This document shows, piece after piece, positions 10,001 through 17,553 of a stretch of DNA of 37,476 nt; position 1 is the first letter of the stretch, and the number at the start of each line of letters is the position of its first letter. The position numbers and the translations under genes were made by a program. Below the pieces are notes generated by a model that did no database searches, was not told where the DNA came from, and saw only the letters and a program-made list of their open reading frames with translations. Location: contig JACMJP010000274.1 of assembly GCA_014380545.1 (NCBI GenBank), positions 1-37,476 on the forward strand, given 5' to 3'. This DNA is from Chitinophagales bacterium (lineage in GTDB: Bacteria > Bacteroidota > Bacteroidia > Chitinophagales > BACL12).

Positions 10001-10916
10001 TAATTTGGGTTAAAAGATTTTTATCTGTTCCCATGTCTGTTGTAATAAAATAATAGGCAACATCACTATATAAATGTTTTTGATGCGCATAACTTTCATC
10101 AGCAACATTAAATTTCCAATTGTCAGCACCATTTGCATAAAATAAAATATAATCGCCATCATCAAAACTTCCATCTTCTAACCCGGAACGATAAATATTA
10201 TTTTCAACCAGGTCGTCATAATTTGCAAGATCATTTGCTTCAGGCAACATGCCACCGGTACCGAAAATACCAAATGTTTCAGCGTTAAATGATTCCGTAT
10301 TTATTCCCAGCTCAGTTAAAAATGATTTATCAATTTTATATACGCCCTCTTTTGTAGTTCCTATTTTATACCATGTTCCGATTTCTAAAACTGAAGAGGC
10401 AGCATATGTATGTTCATCATCACCTCTGAAAGAATTGGCATTTGCATCGGGCTGAATATTTATTTGCAAGGTAAAGCTTATTAATTTTTCATACTTGCCT
10501 GTAAAAGAATTTTTCCTGATTGGAATAAAACTAACAACGACATAATTTTTGGTTCTTGATTTTGTGAAGTAATAACTTGTATTTATTTCACCGCTTATTT
10601 TTTTCCCTTTTATCAGATCCTGCCTTTTTATTGGTTCATAAACGGGATTTATAATTTCTATTGATGCAATTCCCCTGCTTTCAATTTCAAAACTTTCGGC
10701 CCAAACAGGTACTGATGGTGAAGATTCATAATCGAAAGAAGCTCCTTTAAAATAAACGGCTTCATGATTTACAGAACCATCTGAGAAATAATAATAGGTA
10801 GAATCATTCCATTCCAAAGAACGATTTACAATAATCTGATCATTTGCATATACAGAACTTGCAGCGAAAAGCGTTAAAATTGCAATCTGAATTTGTAAAT
10901 AAAGTTTAGGTATCAT
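7059..10916 (-). CDS. porU: T9SS C-terminal signal peptidase PorU (gingipain-like C25 family)
   Basis: PorU is the surface sortase of the T9SS. It removes the C-terminal sorting domain of cargo and helps join cargo to the surface anchor. From the ATG at 10914-10916 it has 1285 residues with a signal peptide (MIPKLYLQIQIAILTLFAAS...VYA). The C25 catalytic pair is visible: His795 in NWAGHGNEQNW and Cys829 in TATCSFSRFDNP. The C-terminus is itself a sorting-domain-like fold (LNYPNPFTTNTSFWF ... GRGVYVYKL), which PorU is known to keep. An ATG 69 bp upstream (10983-10985) is in frame but would add 23 residues before the signal peptide, so the later start is chosen. The divergent porP/sprF-like gene begins only 15 bp away. 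Gene identity is secure and the start is less so. Confidence 0.93.
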   Translation of the reverse strand: MIPKLYLQIQIAILTLFAASSVYANDQIIVNRSLEWNDSTYYYFSDGSVNHEAVYFKGASFDYESSPSVPVWAESFEIESRGIASIEIINPVYEPIKRQDLIKGKKISGEINTSYYFTKSRTKNYVVVSFIPIRKNSFTGKYEKLISFTLQINIQPDANANSFRGDDEHTYAASSVLEIGTWYKIGTTKEGVYKIDKSFLTELGINTESFNAETFGIFGTGGMLPEANDLANYDDLVENNIYRSGLEDGSFDDGDYILFYANGADNWKFNVADESYAHQKHLYSDVAYYFITTDMGTDKNLLTQISLGTATYSTTDYDHLFVWDNDKINLVNSGRRWFDTPMDAYTEPRIYSTTIPSINTDENAVLQAYLAAKSSTNTPKISITGSGADTNYEFAVTPVTTESDYAKTTLLKHEFEPPASGDINLTVTFDASGSDLGWVDYIELISRANLNYNNAQLIFRDSRGVGTGNYTEYKISGSGDIFIWDITNENNVLNQDYDFSSTRNFTLPSDTLKQFIAFSAADAFPSSEITFAGAVANQNLHDVSNTPEYIIISHPDFISEARRLAAWHYDTHNYDTLVATIDQVYNEFSSGTQDITAIRNMMRMFYDRAAGDESIMPKYLLLLGDASFDYKNILFSEELNSNYVPTYESYESNIQTQTYPTDDYFGCLDSSEGADMSNDINKLDIGIGRFPVREISEATDIINKIMHYKSTETFGNWRNTICFIADDEDGNTHIDDADDIATFFDTTYPQYNLNKLYLDAYQQVPGAGGERYPDVNIGINNQIFTGALIINWAGHGNEQNWAQERILSVDDINSWTNYDKLPLFITATCSFSRFDNPERTSAGELILLNPQGGGVGLVSTVRIVYSNANYELNSNFNENAFAPIDGIMPTLGTAFMMGKNAVVSQPVNTRKFFLFGDPGIQLNYPKYNVKTTEVNGIPIVSADTLKALEKVTIKGIITDQSGIQLTGFNGTVYPTVYDKPINVTTLVNDPGSYFYTFKLQKNAIYKGKASVDSGAFEYSFVVPKDISYDFGNGKLSYYANNETEDAGGYEKNVFVGGTADSIATDNDGPAVDVYMNDESFVFGGLTDEDPFLYVVLEDSNGMNTVGNGIGHDITSTLDENQQSEAELNEYYEAELDNYQKGTVKYPLRDIAAGRHSIRVKAWDVYNNSGEGYTEFVVAESAKLALDHVLNYPNPFTTNTSFWFEHNRPGDILDVKVEVFTVSGKLIKTIQQQVQTDGYRVSDIAWDGLDNYGDQIGRGVYVYKLTVIANSDRSKANEFQKLVILR

Positions 10917-10931
10917 GAATTCACTATCTGA

Positions 10932-12023
10932 ATGAACAAAGTTCGAGAAAAAATAACGCAAAGACAACGAAAGAGGTTTGCACATATTGCCCGATATTTT
11001 CGTGCTGTTATTTTTTTTGACAAAAAAATACAGTACTTATTTTTCGTACTGTTTTTAATTTGCTGTAAAAGCATTTTTTCTCAGGATCTGCGCTTCACTC
11101 AATTTCATGCATCGGATACCTGGCTTAATCCTGCTTTTGCAGGAAACAAAGGACAGCCAAGACTTGAAATAAATTTCCGGGATCAATGGCCGGCTATACC
11201 ACAAACATATGTGAGTTATCGAATTGCCTTTGATGCTGCAATAGAGGACCTGAATAGTGGGATAGGGCTATTTATTGTGCGGGATGATGAAGGGCAAAGT
11301 ATTTTAAAAACACAACAATTCGGTGCGCAGTACATGTACCAGGTGCAATTAACGAAACAAATGGCTCTGAATACTGCTGTTCAGGCAAGTTACACACAGC
11401 GAAGCATTGACTGGAATGAATTGCAGTTTTATGATCAGATAAATCCAATATATGGGTTTACTGATGCTACAGGAAATCCAAATCCAATAAGTCAAACTCC
11501 ACCATCTCAATTTGAAATACATTACTCAGATTTTGCAGCAGGGGCATTACTTTTTACAAATAAATGGTATGCCGGCATCTCAGCATCTCACCTCACTCAA
11601 CCCGATCAAAGTTTTTATACCGGGAACGAAAGCAAATTACCACTTACTGTGACTGTACAAAGCGGACTTCAGTTTTACGACGATCAAAAGCTTTATCCCT
11701 TTGTAGTAAACCCTTTAGCGCTTTTTACATTGCAAAAAGACTATAAGCAAATGATGGCAGGCAGTTACTTTAAAAAAGGAAATTTGTTAGCCGGAGCTTT
11801 CACCAAATATAATTTTCAGCATCTAACCGACGTTAGTGCTCTGATTGGATTAAGAAAAGGATGGATGACATTTGCTTATAGCTATGATGTTCCTTTAGGG
11901 GCATTAAGCGGAGCAAGTGGTGGGGCACATGAAGTTTCAATTGTAGTTTTATTTATGGAAAGCAGTAGTAAAATGACGACAAAAAGACAAAAGCGTTCAT
12001 TAGAGTGCCCGTCAATATTGTAA
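10932..12023 (+). CDS. PorP/SprF-family T9SS outer-membrane protein
   Basis: Proteins of this family are outer-membrane beta-barrels that anchor T9SS or gliding components, and genomes often hold several paralogues. The mature sequence starts near SQDLRFTQFHASDTWLNPAF, the family hallmark (QDxxFSQ..nPAxaG), followed by a barrel ending near SYDVPLGALSGASGGAHEV, also typical. The only in-frame ATG gives a basic N-terminal stretch of about 33 residues before the hydrophobic core IQYLFFVLFLICC, which is unusually long for a signal peptide. A TGA stop directly precedes this ATG and there is no in-frame ATG, GTG or TTG between it and the mature protein. The gene diverges from porU and is followed after 55 bp by gldJ. 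The family call is firm. The paralogue and the start are not resolved. Confidence 0.85.
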   Translation: MNKVREKITQRQRKRFAHIARYFRAVIFFDKKIQYLFFVLFLICCKSIFSQDLRFTQFHASDTWLNPAFAGNKGQPRLEINFRDQWPAIPQTYVSYRIAFDAAIEDLNSGIGLFIVRDDEGQSILKTQQFGAQYMYQVQLTKQMALNTAVQASYTQRSIDWNELQFYDQINPIYGFTDATGNPNPISQTPPSQFEIHYSDFAAGALLFTNKWYAGISASHLTQPDQSFYTGNESKLPLTVTVQSGLQFYDDQKLYPFVVNPLALFTLQKDYKQMMAGSYFKKGNLLAGAFTKYNFQHLTDVSALIGLRKGWMTFAYSYDVPLGALSGASGGAHEVSIVVLFMESSSKMTTKRQKRSLECPSIL

Positions 12024-12034
12024 CATATTACAAT
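12017..12034. repeat. Palindrome overlapping the porP/sprF-like stop, upstream of gldJ
   Basis: ATTGTAA-CATA-TTACAAT is a perfect 7-bp inverted repeat with a 4-bp spacer. It includes the TAA stop of the preceding gene and is followed by TTTATTTTT. It lies just upstream of the gldJ -7 box, so it may be a weak terminator or an operator. Confidence 0.45.
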
Positions 12035-12042
12035 TTTATTTT

Positions 12043-12050
12043 TACATTTG
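12043..12050 (+). promoter_or_regulatory. -7 box upstream of gldJ
   Basis: TACATTTG matches TAnnTTTG exactly and lies 28 bp before the gldJ ATG. A TTG occurs 22 bp upstream, longer than the usual spacing, inside the adjacent palindrome. This suggests that gldJ has its own regulated promoter besides any read-through. Confidence 0.45.
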
Positions 12051-12078
12051 CGTTTACAGAAAAAAATTCATTAGCCGT

Positions 12079-13596
12079 ATGAAAAGAATCCTGCTCTCAG
12101 CAACCATTTTATTTTTTGTAGGAAGTATTATTTCTTCCTGCGCCAAGCGTTCATCAACTACTGGTTTCAAATATAACGATCCTAAATACGGCGGATTTGA
12201 AGCACATAATTTTGAGGGGCAGCCTACAGGGCCAAATTTAGTTTTGGTTGAGGGCGGAACTTATACAATGGGAACAACTGAACAGGATGTTACTTTTGAA
12301 TTTCACAATGTACCCCGCCGAGTAACAGTTTCATCTATGTACATGGATGAAACGGAGGTATCCAACCTCCATTATCGTGAATATTTATACTGGCTTACAA
12401 GAGCATTTTATGCAGATTTTCCTGATGTGGTAAAAAGAGCTTATCCCGATACATTGGTTTGGAGAGATGAATTGGCGTACAATGAACCATATGTAGAGTA
12501 TTACTTCCGTTATCCAAGTTATGATAATTATCCTGTGGTTGGAATTTCATGGTTGCAGGCTACTGAATATGCAAGGTGGAGAACAGACAGGGTAAATGAA
12601 AATATTTTAAATGATAAGGGAATAGTTGATGTAAATATCAACTCATTAAATGAAGATAATTTTAATACTGAATCATATCTCTATGGTCAATATACAACAG
12701 GTGTTCAGAAAGGATTGAAAGATTACAGTCCTGAGGCAGGTGATTCAAAGGAAGGAAGGCAGGTGAAAATGGAAGATGGTGTCTTATTACCTGATTATCG
12801 TCTGCCAACAGAAGCTGAGTGGGAATATGCAGCACTTGGTTTAATTGGTAACCAGGTTGAAAATAATGAAATGCTTACCGACAGAAGATTATATCCCTGG
12901 GATGGAAATACACTTAGAGAGCCATCCAGCAAAGAAAGATGGGCGCAGGGCGGTATGCTTGCAAACTATAAGAGAGGCAGAGGTGATTATGCAGGTCTTG
13001 CCGGAAAATTAAATGATAATTCAATAGTAACTGCTCCAATTTATTCTTACATGCCGAATGATTACGGTTTATTTAACATGGCAGGTAATGTAAATGAATG
13101 GGTAATGGATGTTTATCGTCCGCTTACATATTATGATATGGATGATCTAAATCCATTCAGAGGTAATGAATTTGAAGTTAGAGAATTGGATGAAGAAGGA
13201 CTTGTTGCTGAAAAAGATAGCGTCGGAAGAATTAAATATCGTCCTCAAAAAGATGAAGAAGTGGTGAACAGAAGAAATTATAAAAAAGGCGATGAAAAAA
13301 ATTATGTAGATGGAGATTCAATTTCATTAGCATATTACGATTATGCAAAAACAACATTAATCAGCGATAAATCAAGAGTTTATAAAGGAGGATCATGGAC
13401 TGATGAAGCATTTTGGTTATCACCGGGTGCAAGAAGATATTTGGAAGAAGATCAATCAACAGCTACATTAGGTTTCCGTTGTTGTATGATTCGCCTTGGA
13501 GGTGATGTAGATAATTTCACTAAAGGTGGAAATCAATTCAAAAAAACTGAAAAGCAGGCTAAGGTCAATAAAAAGATGCGCAAGCAATCAAACTAA
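12079..13596 (+). CDS. gldJ: Gliding motility / T9SS lipoprotein GldJ
   Basis: GldJ is an outer-membrane lipoprotein needed for gliding and T9SS function in Flavobacterium. It has a formylglycine-generating-enzyme (FGE/sulfatase-modifying) fold, thought to be structural in this role. The 505-residue protein starts MKRILLSATILFFVGSIISSC, with lipobox ISSC and lipidated Cys21. The FGE-type core begins with LVLVEGGTYTMG and continues through DETEVSNLHYREYL, the central LPTEAEWEYAALG and MAGNVNEWVMDVY motifs. It ends with RVYKGGSWTDEAF...LGFRCCMIRLG. A Lys-rich tail closes the protein. GldK is a related paralogue; the location beside porU and porV and the long acidic inserts favour GldJ. A terminator follows 17 bp after the stop. 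Confidence 0.9.
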   Translation: MKRILLSATILFFVGSIISSCAKRSSTTGFKYNDPKYGGFEAHNFEGQPTGPNLVLVEGGTYTMGTTEQDVTFEFHNVPRRVTVSSMYMDETEVSNLHYREYLYWLTRAFYADFPDVVKRAYPDTLVWRDELAYNEPYVEYYFRYPSYDNYPVVGISWLQATEYARWRTDRVNENILNDKGIVDVNINSLNEDNFNTESYLYGQYTTGVQKGLKDYSPEAGDSKEGRQVKMEDGVLLPDYRLPTEAEWEYAALGLIGNQVENNEMLTDRRLYPWDGNTLREPSSKERWAQGGMLANYKRGRGDYAGLAGKLNDNSIVTAPIYSYMPNDYGLFNMAGNVNEWVMDVYRPLTYYDMDDLNPFRGNEFEVRELDEEGLVAEKDSVGRIKYRPQKDEEVVNRRNYKKGDEKNYVDGDSISLAYYDYAKTTLISDKSRVYKGGSWTDEAFWLSPGARRYLEEDQSTATLGFRCCMIRLGGDVDNFTKGGNQFKKTEKQAKVNKKMRKQSN

Positions 13597-13613
13597 AAAA
13601 ATATTTACAATTG

Positions 13614-13647
13614 AAAAGCCTTTCGTTATTTTGCGAAAGGCTTTTTT
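13614..13647 (+). terminator. Rho-independent terminator after gldJ
   Basis: A 12-bp stem (AAAAGCCTTTCG / CGAAAGGCTTTT, 8-nt loop) runs into a T-tract. It closes the porP/sprF-gldJ unit and separates it from murF. Confidence 0.92.
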
Positions 13648-13675
13648 ATTTCATGCCGGTATATTTTTATAATTC

Positions 13676-14950
13676 ATGCGAGCAAAAGAACTATTTCAAC
13701 TATTTCAAAAATCTACAGGCGTTACAATTGATTCAAGAAGTGTTCAGCCGGGAAATATTTTTTTTGCATTAATGGGTGAGCATGCCAATGGAAATGCCTA
13801 TGCTGAGATAGCAATTGAAAAAGGAGCATTATGTGCAGTAATTGATGATGTGAATTATAATATAAATGAGAATTTTTTTTTAGTAGATGACAGCTTAACA
13901 GCATTACAACAACTTGCAAAAACATATCGTGATACATTAGTAATTCCATTTATTGCAATAACAGGATCAAATGGAAAAACAACAACCAAAGAATTAATGC
14001 AGGCTGTATTAAATAAGAAATACAACGCATTCGCAACAAAAGGTAATTTGAATAATCATATAGGCGTACCGCTAAGTATTTTATCTGTTATGAGGCAACA
14101 TACTATTGCAATTATTGAAATGGGAGCCAATCACCAAAAAGAAATTGAATTTTTGTGTTCTCTTTCAAACCCAACACATGCGCTAATAACAAATATTGGC
14201 AAAGCACATTTAGAGGGATTCGGCGGTCCGGAAGGTGTAAAAAATGGGAAGTCAGAATTATATTATTACATCATGCAAAATAATGGGATTGTGTTTGCAA
14301 ACAGCGGTCAGGAACAATTATTTGATGTATATGCAAAATATGATAAGGTAATTACATACGGGTTTAAGGAAAATGATTTTGTTAATGGAAAAATAATATC
14401 CAGCTTACCATTTGCAACAATTAAAATAGATGATTTTATCATTGAATCAAATTTAGTAGGACAATACAATGCCGAAAATATTTTAGCTGCGGCTTGTGCA
14501 GGCAAGTATTTTGGGATTGATCTGCAGGAAATAAAAGATGCAATTGAAACTTATATTCCAAGAAATAACCGCAGCGAATGGAAAGAAATAAACGACAACC
14601 ATTTTATTTTAGATGCATATAATGCAAACCCAAGCAGCATGAAAGTAGCAATAGAAAATTTTATGCGCTTGGATGTTTCACCTAAGATTGTAATTCTTGG
14701 TGATATGCTCGAGATGGGAAAATATGCAGCGGAAGAACATACACATATTTTAGATACGGCTTTATCAGGAAATTTTAATGCGATAATAACTGTAGGAAAT
14801 GAATTTGAAAAAGCTGCAGCAGGAAAAAATATAAAAGCATTTAAAACAAATGCTGCAGCAAAAGAATATTTTAATTCACAAAATTATAAGGGGGTTTATA
14901 TTTTGTTGAAAGGCTCAAGGGGAATTGCACTGGAGAAAATTATTGAGTAG
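13676..14950 (+). CDS. murF: UDP-N-acetylmuramoyl-tripeptide--D-alanyl-D-alanine ligase
   Basis: MurF adds the D-Ala-D-Ala dipeptide to the UDP-MurNAc-tripeptide in the last cytoplasmic step of peptidoglycan precursor synthesis. The 424-residue protein has the three-domain Mur-ligase layout. The N-domain contains TGVTIDSRSVQPGNIFFAL, typical of MurF. The ATP-binding P-loop GSNGKTTTK lies at residues 97-105, followed by GNLNNHIGVPLSIL and EMGANHQKEI. The C-domain contains LDAYNANPSSM and LGDMLEMG, which are MurF-specific. The start is an ATG in an AT-rich context 28 bp after the gldJ terminator. The gene stands alone, with no other mur genes nearby, and is convergent with the next gene. Identity is secure. 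Confidence 0.95.
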   Translation: MRAKELFQLFQKSTGVTIDSRSVQPGNIFFALMGEHANGNAYAEIAIEKGALCAVIDDVNYNINENFFLVDDSLTALQQLAKTYRDTLVIPFIAITGSNGKTTTKELMQAVLNKKYNAFATKGNLNNHIGVPLSILSVMRQHTIAIIEMGANHQKEIEFLCSLSNPTHALITNIGKAHLEGFGGPEGVKNGKSELYYYIMQNNGIVFANSGQEQLFDVYAKYDKVITYGFKENDFVNGKIISSLPFATIKIDDFIIESNLVGQYNAENILAAACAGKYFGIDLQEIKDAIETYIPRNNRSEWKEINDNHFILDAYNANPSSMKVAIENFMRLDVSPKIVILGDMLEMGKYAAEEHTHILDTALSGNFNAIITVGNEFEKAAAGKNIKAFKTNAAAKEYFNSQNYKGVYILLKGSRGIALEKIIE

Positions 14951-14988
14951 TATTTTATTTCACTCACTACTGACTACTCACCATTCAC

Positions 14989-16152
14989 CTAATGACTCAG
15001 CTTCATAAAAACTTTCATCCATTTATCAGGTAAAATATTATTTGTGGCATCCAAATAATCTTCATAAGCACATGGCACTAATTGCTGCCGCTCAAATTTT
15101 TTATGCACTATGAATGGAACTTCAACCCACCATCTTCCGCTTTTGTTGCTTTTCCAAAAAGTGAGATCATATCCGTTTCCATGTAGGTTAACTATATATT
15201 TTGTAAAATTCCTTTCATCTGTTATCGGGTAATCCTGCTTGCGTTTATAATATCCGTCAATAAAGTACCAGATCATTTGCGCAATGAGCTGTGCAGTTAA
15301 TTCCTGTGTATCAAACATAGGGTTATATTCATAAATACCAACAGAACTCACTTTATCACTCATGCCTGCATAGCGCATTATCTGACATGCCTCTTCACTT
15401 GTTAGTCCATTTGGAGTTGCATGCGCATGACCGGGTGCATCGCATGCTTTAATTGCACTCATATCAAAACTTACAATATCAGCATCACGAATTTCAGGTT
15501 CCATGTAGCGATAACTTTCTTTTATTTTTCCAAGCCGGCATATATCAAAGAACATTGTATCAATGGTATTCAGCATTTCCTGCGCAAGAAAATGTCCCTG
15601 GGCACCTATGGCAGTATAATTAAATAAATAATTTTTTTCATGCGAAAAAATATCCATCAGCCAATTACATGCTGCCGGGTATCTATGCTTTTCCCGCAGA
15701 TCAATTTGTTCATCAATAACAGCAAGATTAACTGCCTGCCCTAAAAATTCATATCCATTATATTGCCCGATAGTTATATCCTGGCTTCCACCGATAATTA
15801 TTGGAATTATTCTTTGCTGTAAAAAATATTCCATCGCCATCTTCAAATTATCATAGGTTTCTTCAGGAGATTCACCTATAATTATATCACCGGCATCAAT
15901 CATTTTAATTGGCAGGTCAGCTGCTGATAAATTATAAAAATGTTTACGGATAATGTCGGCGCCGTTTGCACTGCCACTGTTATTATAACTTGCCCGGCTT
16001 TCATTCACTGCTATCAGCGCAATATTAATATCTGATGTATCAGGAACTTCATGCAAATTGACAGCGATGCGCTGACCTATCTTGTAGCCTGAAAAATTTT
16101 CTTCTTCAAAATAATTCCCCATACGGGCAGGAGTGAGCAGCCTATTTATCAT
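14989..16152 (-). CDS. Arginase/formimidoylglutamase-fold protein lacking key metal ligands
   Basis: This 387-residue protein has the ureohydrolase (arginase) fold. The three family motifs are all present but altered. The GGxH motif is GGSQ at residues 121-124, with Gln replacing the metal-binding His. DAHxD is DEQID at 147-151, keeping both Asp but with Gln149 in place of His. The SFDxD motif is SFDMS at 228-232, keeping Asp230 but with Ser replacing the second Asp. The following DAPGHA and YEYNPMFD segments are conserved in outline. Ureohydrolases bind two manganese ions through these residues, so a normal dinuclear site looks unlikely. A C-terminal extension of about 70 residues follows the fold. 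The gene is convergent with murF and close to the T9SS locus. Annotation pipelines would probably call it formimidoylglutamase. I infer a pseudoenzyme or a changed activity. Confidence 0.8.
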   Translation of the reverse strand: MINRLLTPARMGNYFEEENFSGYKIGQRIAVNLHEVPDTSDINIALIAVNESRASYNNSGSANGADIIRKHFYNLSAADLPIKMIDAGDIIIGESPEETYDNLKMAMEYFLQQRIIPIIIGGSQDITIGQYNGYEFLGQAVNLAVIDEQIDLREKHRYPAACNWLMDIFSHEKNYLFNYTAIGAQGHFLAQEMLNTIDTMFFDICRLGKIKESYRYMEPEIRDADIVSFDMSAIKACDAPGHAHATPNGLTSEEACQIMRYAGMSDKVSSVGIYEYNPMFDTQELTAQLIAQMIWYFIDGYYKRKQDYPITDERNFTKYIVNLHGNGYDLTFWKSNKSGRWWVEVPFIVHKKFERQQLVPCAYEDYLDATNNILPDKWMKVFMKLSH

Positions 16153-16304
16153 GATTGTAAAATTGATGGTTTATTTGCAATCAACTACTAACGTTATTAA
16201 AATGAAATTTTGTATTTGTCTATTTATTCAGTCAGCAATGATTTTAAATAGATAATAAAAATTATTGACTTTTAGCCTGAGACTGTTGGCTGAGAACTGA
16301 TTAC

Positions 16305-16312
16305 TACCTTTA
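16305..16312 (+). promoter_or_regulatory. -7-like box immediately before the mscS start
   Basis: TACCTTTA differs from TAnnTTTG only in the last base and ends 4 bp before the ATG at 16317. If used, the mRNA would be leaderless or nearly so. A TTG lies about 16 bp upstream. Confidence 0.35.
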
Positions 16313-16316
16313 CACC

Positions 16317-17441
16317 ATGTTATTATATTTTTTTGACAGGGTCTTTTTAGATAATACATATCGTCAATATGCCTGGCTGTTTGGTATATTATTATTTGTA
16401 ATTATTTTCAAAAGATATATTTCCAAACTCATAAGTTTACTTCTGTTCCGCCTGGCAGGTAAAACCTACGCAGGAAAAATGACGGAAGAATTCCTTTCGC
16501 TTATATTAAAACCGCTCCAGTATTTAATTATTCTCAATACCATTTATTTTGGTTTCAGTTCGCTTGCATTTCCGGAAATATGGAAAGTTGAATTTGGAGG
16601 GATACAATTACAAAATTTCATCATCGGCATATATACATTTTTTCTTATACTTTGTGTTGCATTTCTGTTTTCAAGGCTTGCAGAATTTATAACAAGAGTA
16701 TTAAAATCAAAAGCTGCATTAACTGAGGATCCATGGGATGATCAGCTTGTTGCATTTTTTAGAGATGTATTAAAAGTATTCATTTGGTTTATTGCAATAT
16801 TTTCTATCCTGTCAATTGTATTTCATGTAAACCTTGCTTCACTTCTGGCAGGCGCCGGTATCGCAGGTATTGCATTAGCATTTGCAGCACAGGAAAGTTT
16901 ACAGAATATTTTCGGCAGCATCGCTATATTTTCAGAGAAGCCATTTGTAGTGGGCGATCTTGTTGAAGTAGATGGTGTAACGGGCAAAGTTGTGAAGGTC
17001 GGTTTCCGCAGCACAAGAATACGCTCCGTAGATACAAGTTATATGACCATACCGAATAAAAATATTGTAAATAATAAACTAAGTAATTTAAAAAGAAGAA
17101 CTTCAAGACGCATTCAGTTTAATCTTGGGCTTAACTATGATACAACTAAAGAACAGTTGGAAAAAATAATTTCCGAAATAAAAAAATATGCTAATGAACA
17201 TCCCAAAAAAAATGATGAAGTAAATGTTGGATTATATAATTTCGGAACGTATGCAATTGAAATTATGGTTGAAATACATCTGGAGTACGAAGCATGGGAT
17301 AAATACATTGAAACAAGAAATGAGGTATTATTCTCTATTCTAGGTATTGTAAAAAATAATAAAGCGGTAATTGCTTATCCTACTCAGATTTTGAAAATTG
17401 AAAATGAGAAGTTTTTATTTGGTGGTGAAAAGATTCAATAG
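16317..17441 (+). CDS. MscS-family mechanosensitive ion channel
   Basis: This 374-residue inner-membrane protein is a small-conductance mechanosensitive channel that would release solutes on sudden osmotic downshock. Hydrophobic segments lie near residues 18-45, 63-85, 100-122 and 150-172. The pore helix follows at about 176-206, with the glycine/alanine-rich AGAGIAGIALAFAAQESLQN. The cytoplasmic beta-domain then begins with EKPFVVGDLVEVDGVTGKV and contains the signature TIPNKNIVNNKLSN. The protein carries one or two more N-terminal helices than E. coli MscS. The start is an ATG, and no second gene is attached. The family call is secure. The exact gating class is unknown. Confidence 0.93.
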   Translation: MLLYFFDRVFLDNTYRQYAWLFGILLFVIIFKRYISKLISLLLFRLAGKTYAGKMTEEFLSLILKPLQYLIILNTIYFGFSSLAFPEIWKVEFGGIQLQNFIIGIYTFFLILCVAFLFSRLAEFITRVLKSKAALTEDPWDDQLVAFFRDVLKVFIWFIAIFSILSIVFHVNLASLLAGAGIAGIALAFAAQESLQNIFGSIAIFSEKPFVVGDLVEVDGVTGKVVKVGFRSTRIRSVDTSYMTIPNKNIVNNKLSNLKRRTSRRIQFNLGLNYDTTKEQLEKIISEIKKYANEHPKKNDEVNVGLYNFGTYAIEIMVEIHLEYEAWDKYIETRNEVLFSILGIVKNNKAVIAYPTQILKIENEKFLFGGEKIQ

Positions 17442-17460
17442 TTTTGATTCACCCTCTTAT

Positions 17461-17482
17461 CCCTCTCTGAAAACAGAGAGGG
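17461..17482. repeat. Perfect intergenic inverted repeat after mscS
   Basis: CCCTCTCTG-AAAA-CAGAGAGGG forms a perfect 9-bp stem with a 4-nt loop in the 112-bp gap between convergent mscS and the SRPBCC gene. Neither strand continues with a T-run, so it is not a classic terminator. It may be a copy of a dispersed intergenic repeat or a stem that blocks 3' degradation. Confidence 0.6.
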
Positions 17483-17553
17483 ACGTCTGTTCTAAAATTA
17501 TGGCAAGTGAATCTGTAAAATTGATTTTATAAATAAGCTAGGTTCAGTTGGGA

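Noticed and set aside
10917..10985. Upstream ATG at 10985 as the porU start
   Set aside because: It would put 23 extra residues ahead of a normal signal peptide and overlap the divergent gene. The ATG at 10916 is preferred, though not proven.
11017..11045. TTG-N18-TATTTTTC as the promoter of the PorP/SprF gene
   Set aside because: No in-frame ATG, GTG or TTG follows before the mature protein, so a transcript starting there could not encode the signal peptide by normal rules. It is kept only as an oddity in the findings.
14989..16152. Plain annotation as arginase or formimidoylglutamase
   Set aside because: Three of the usual metal ligands are replaced, so an active hydrolase cannot be assumed.
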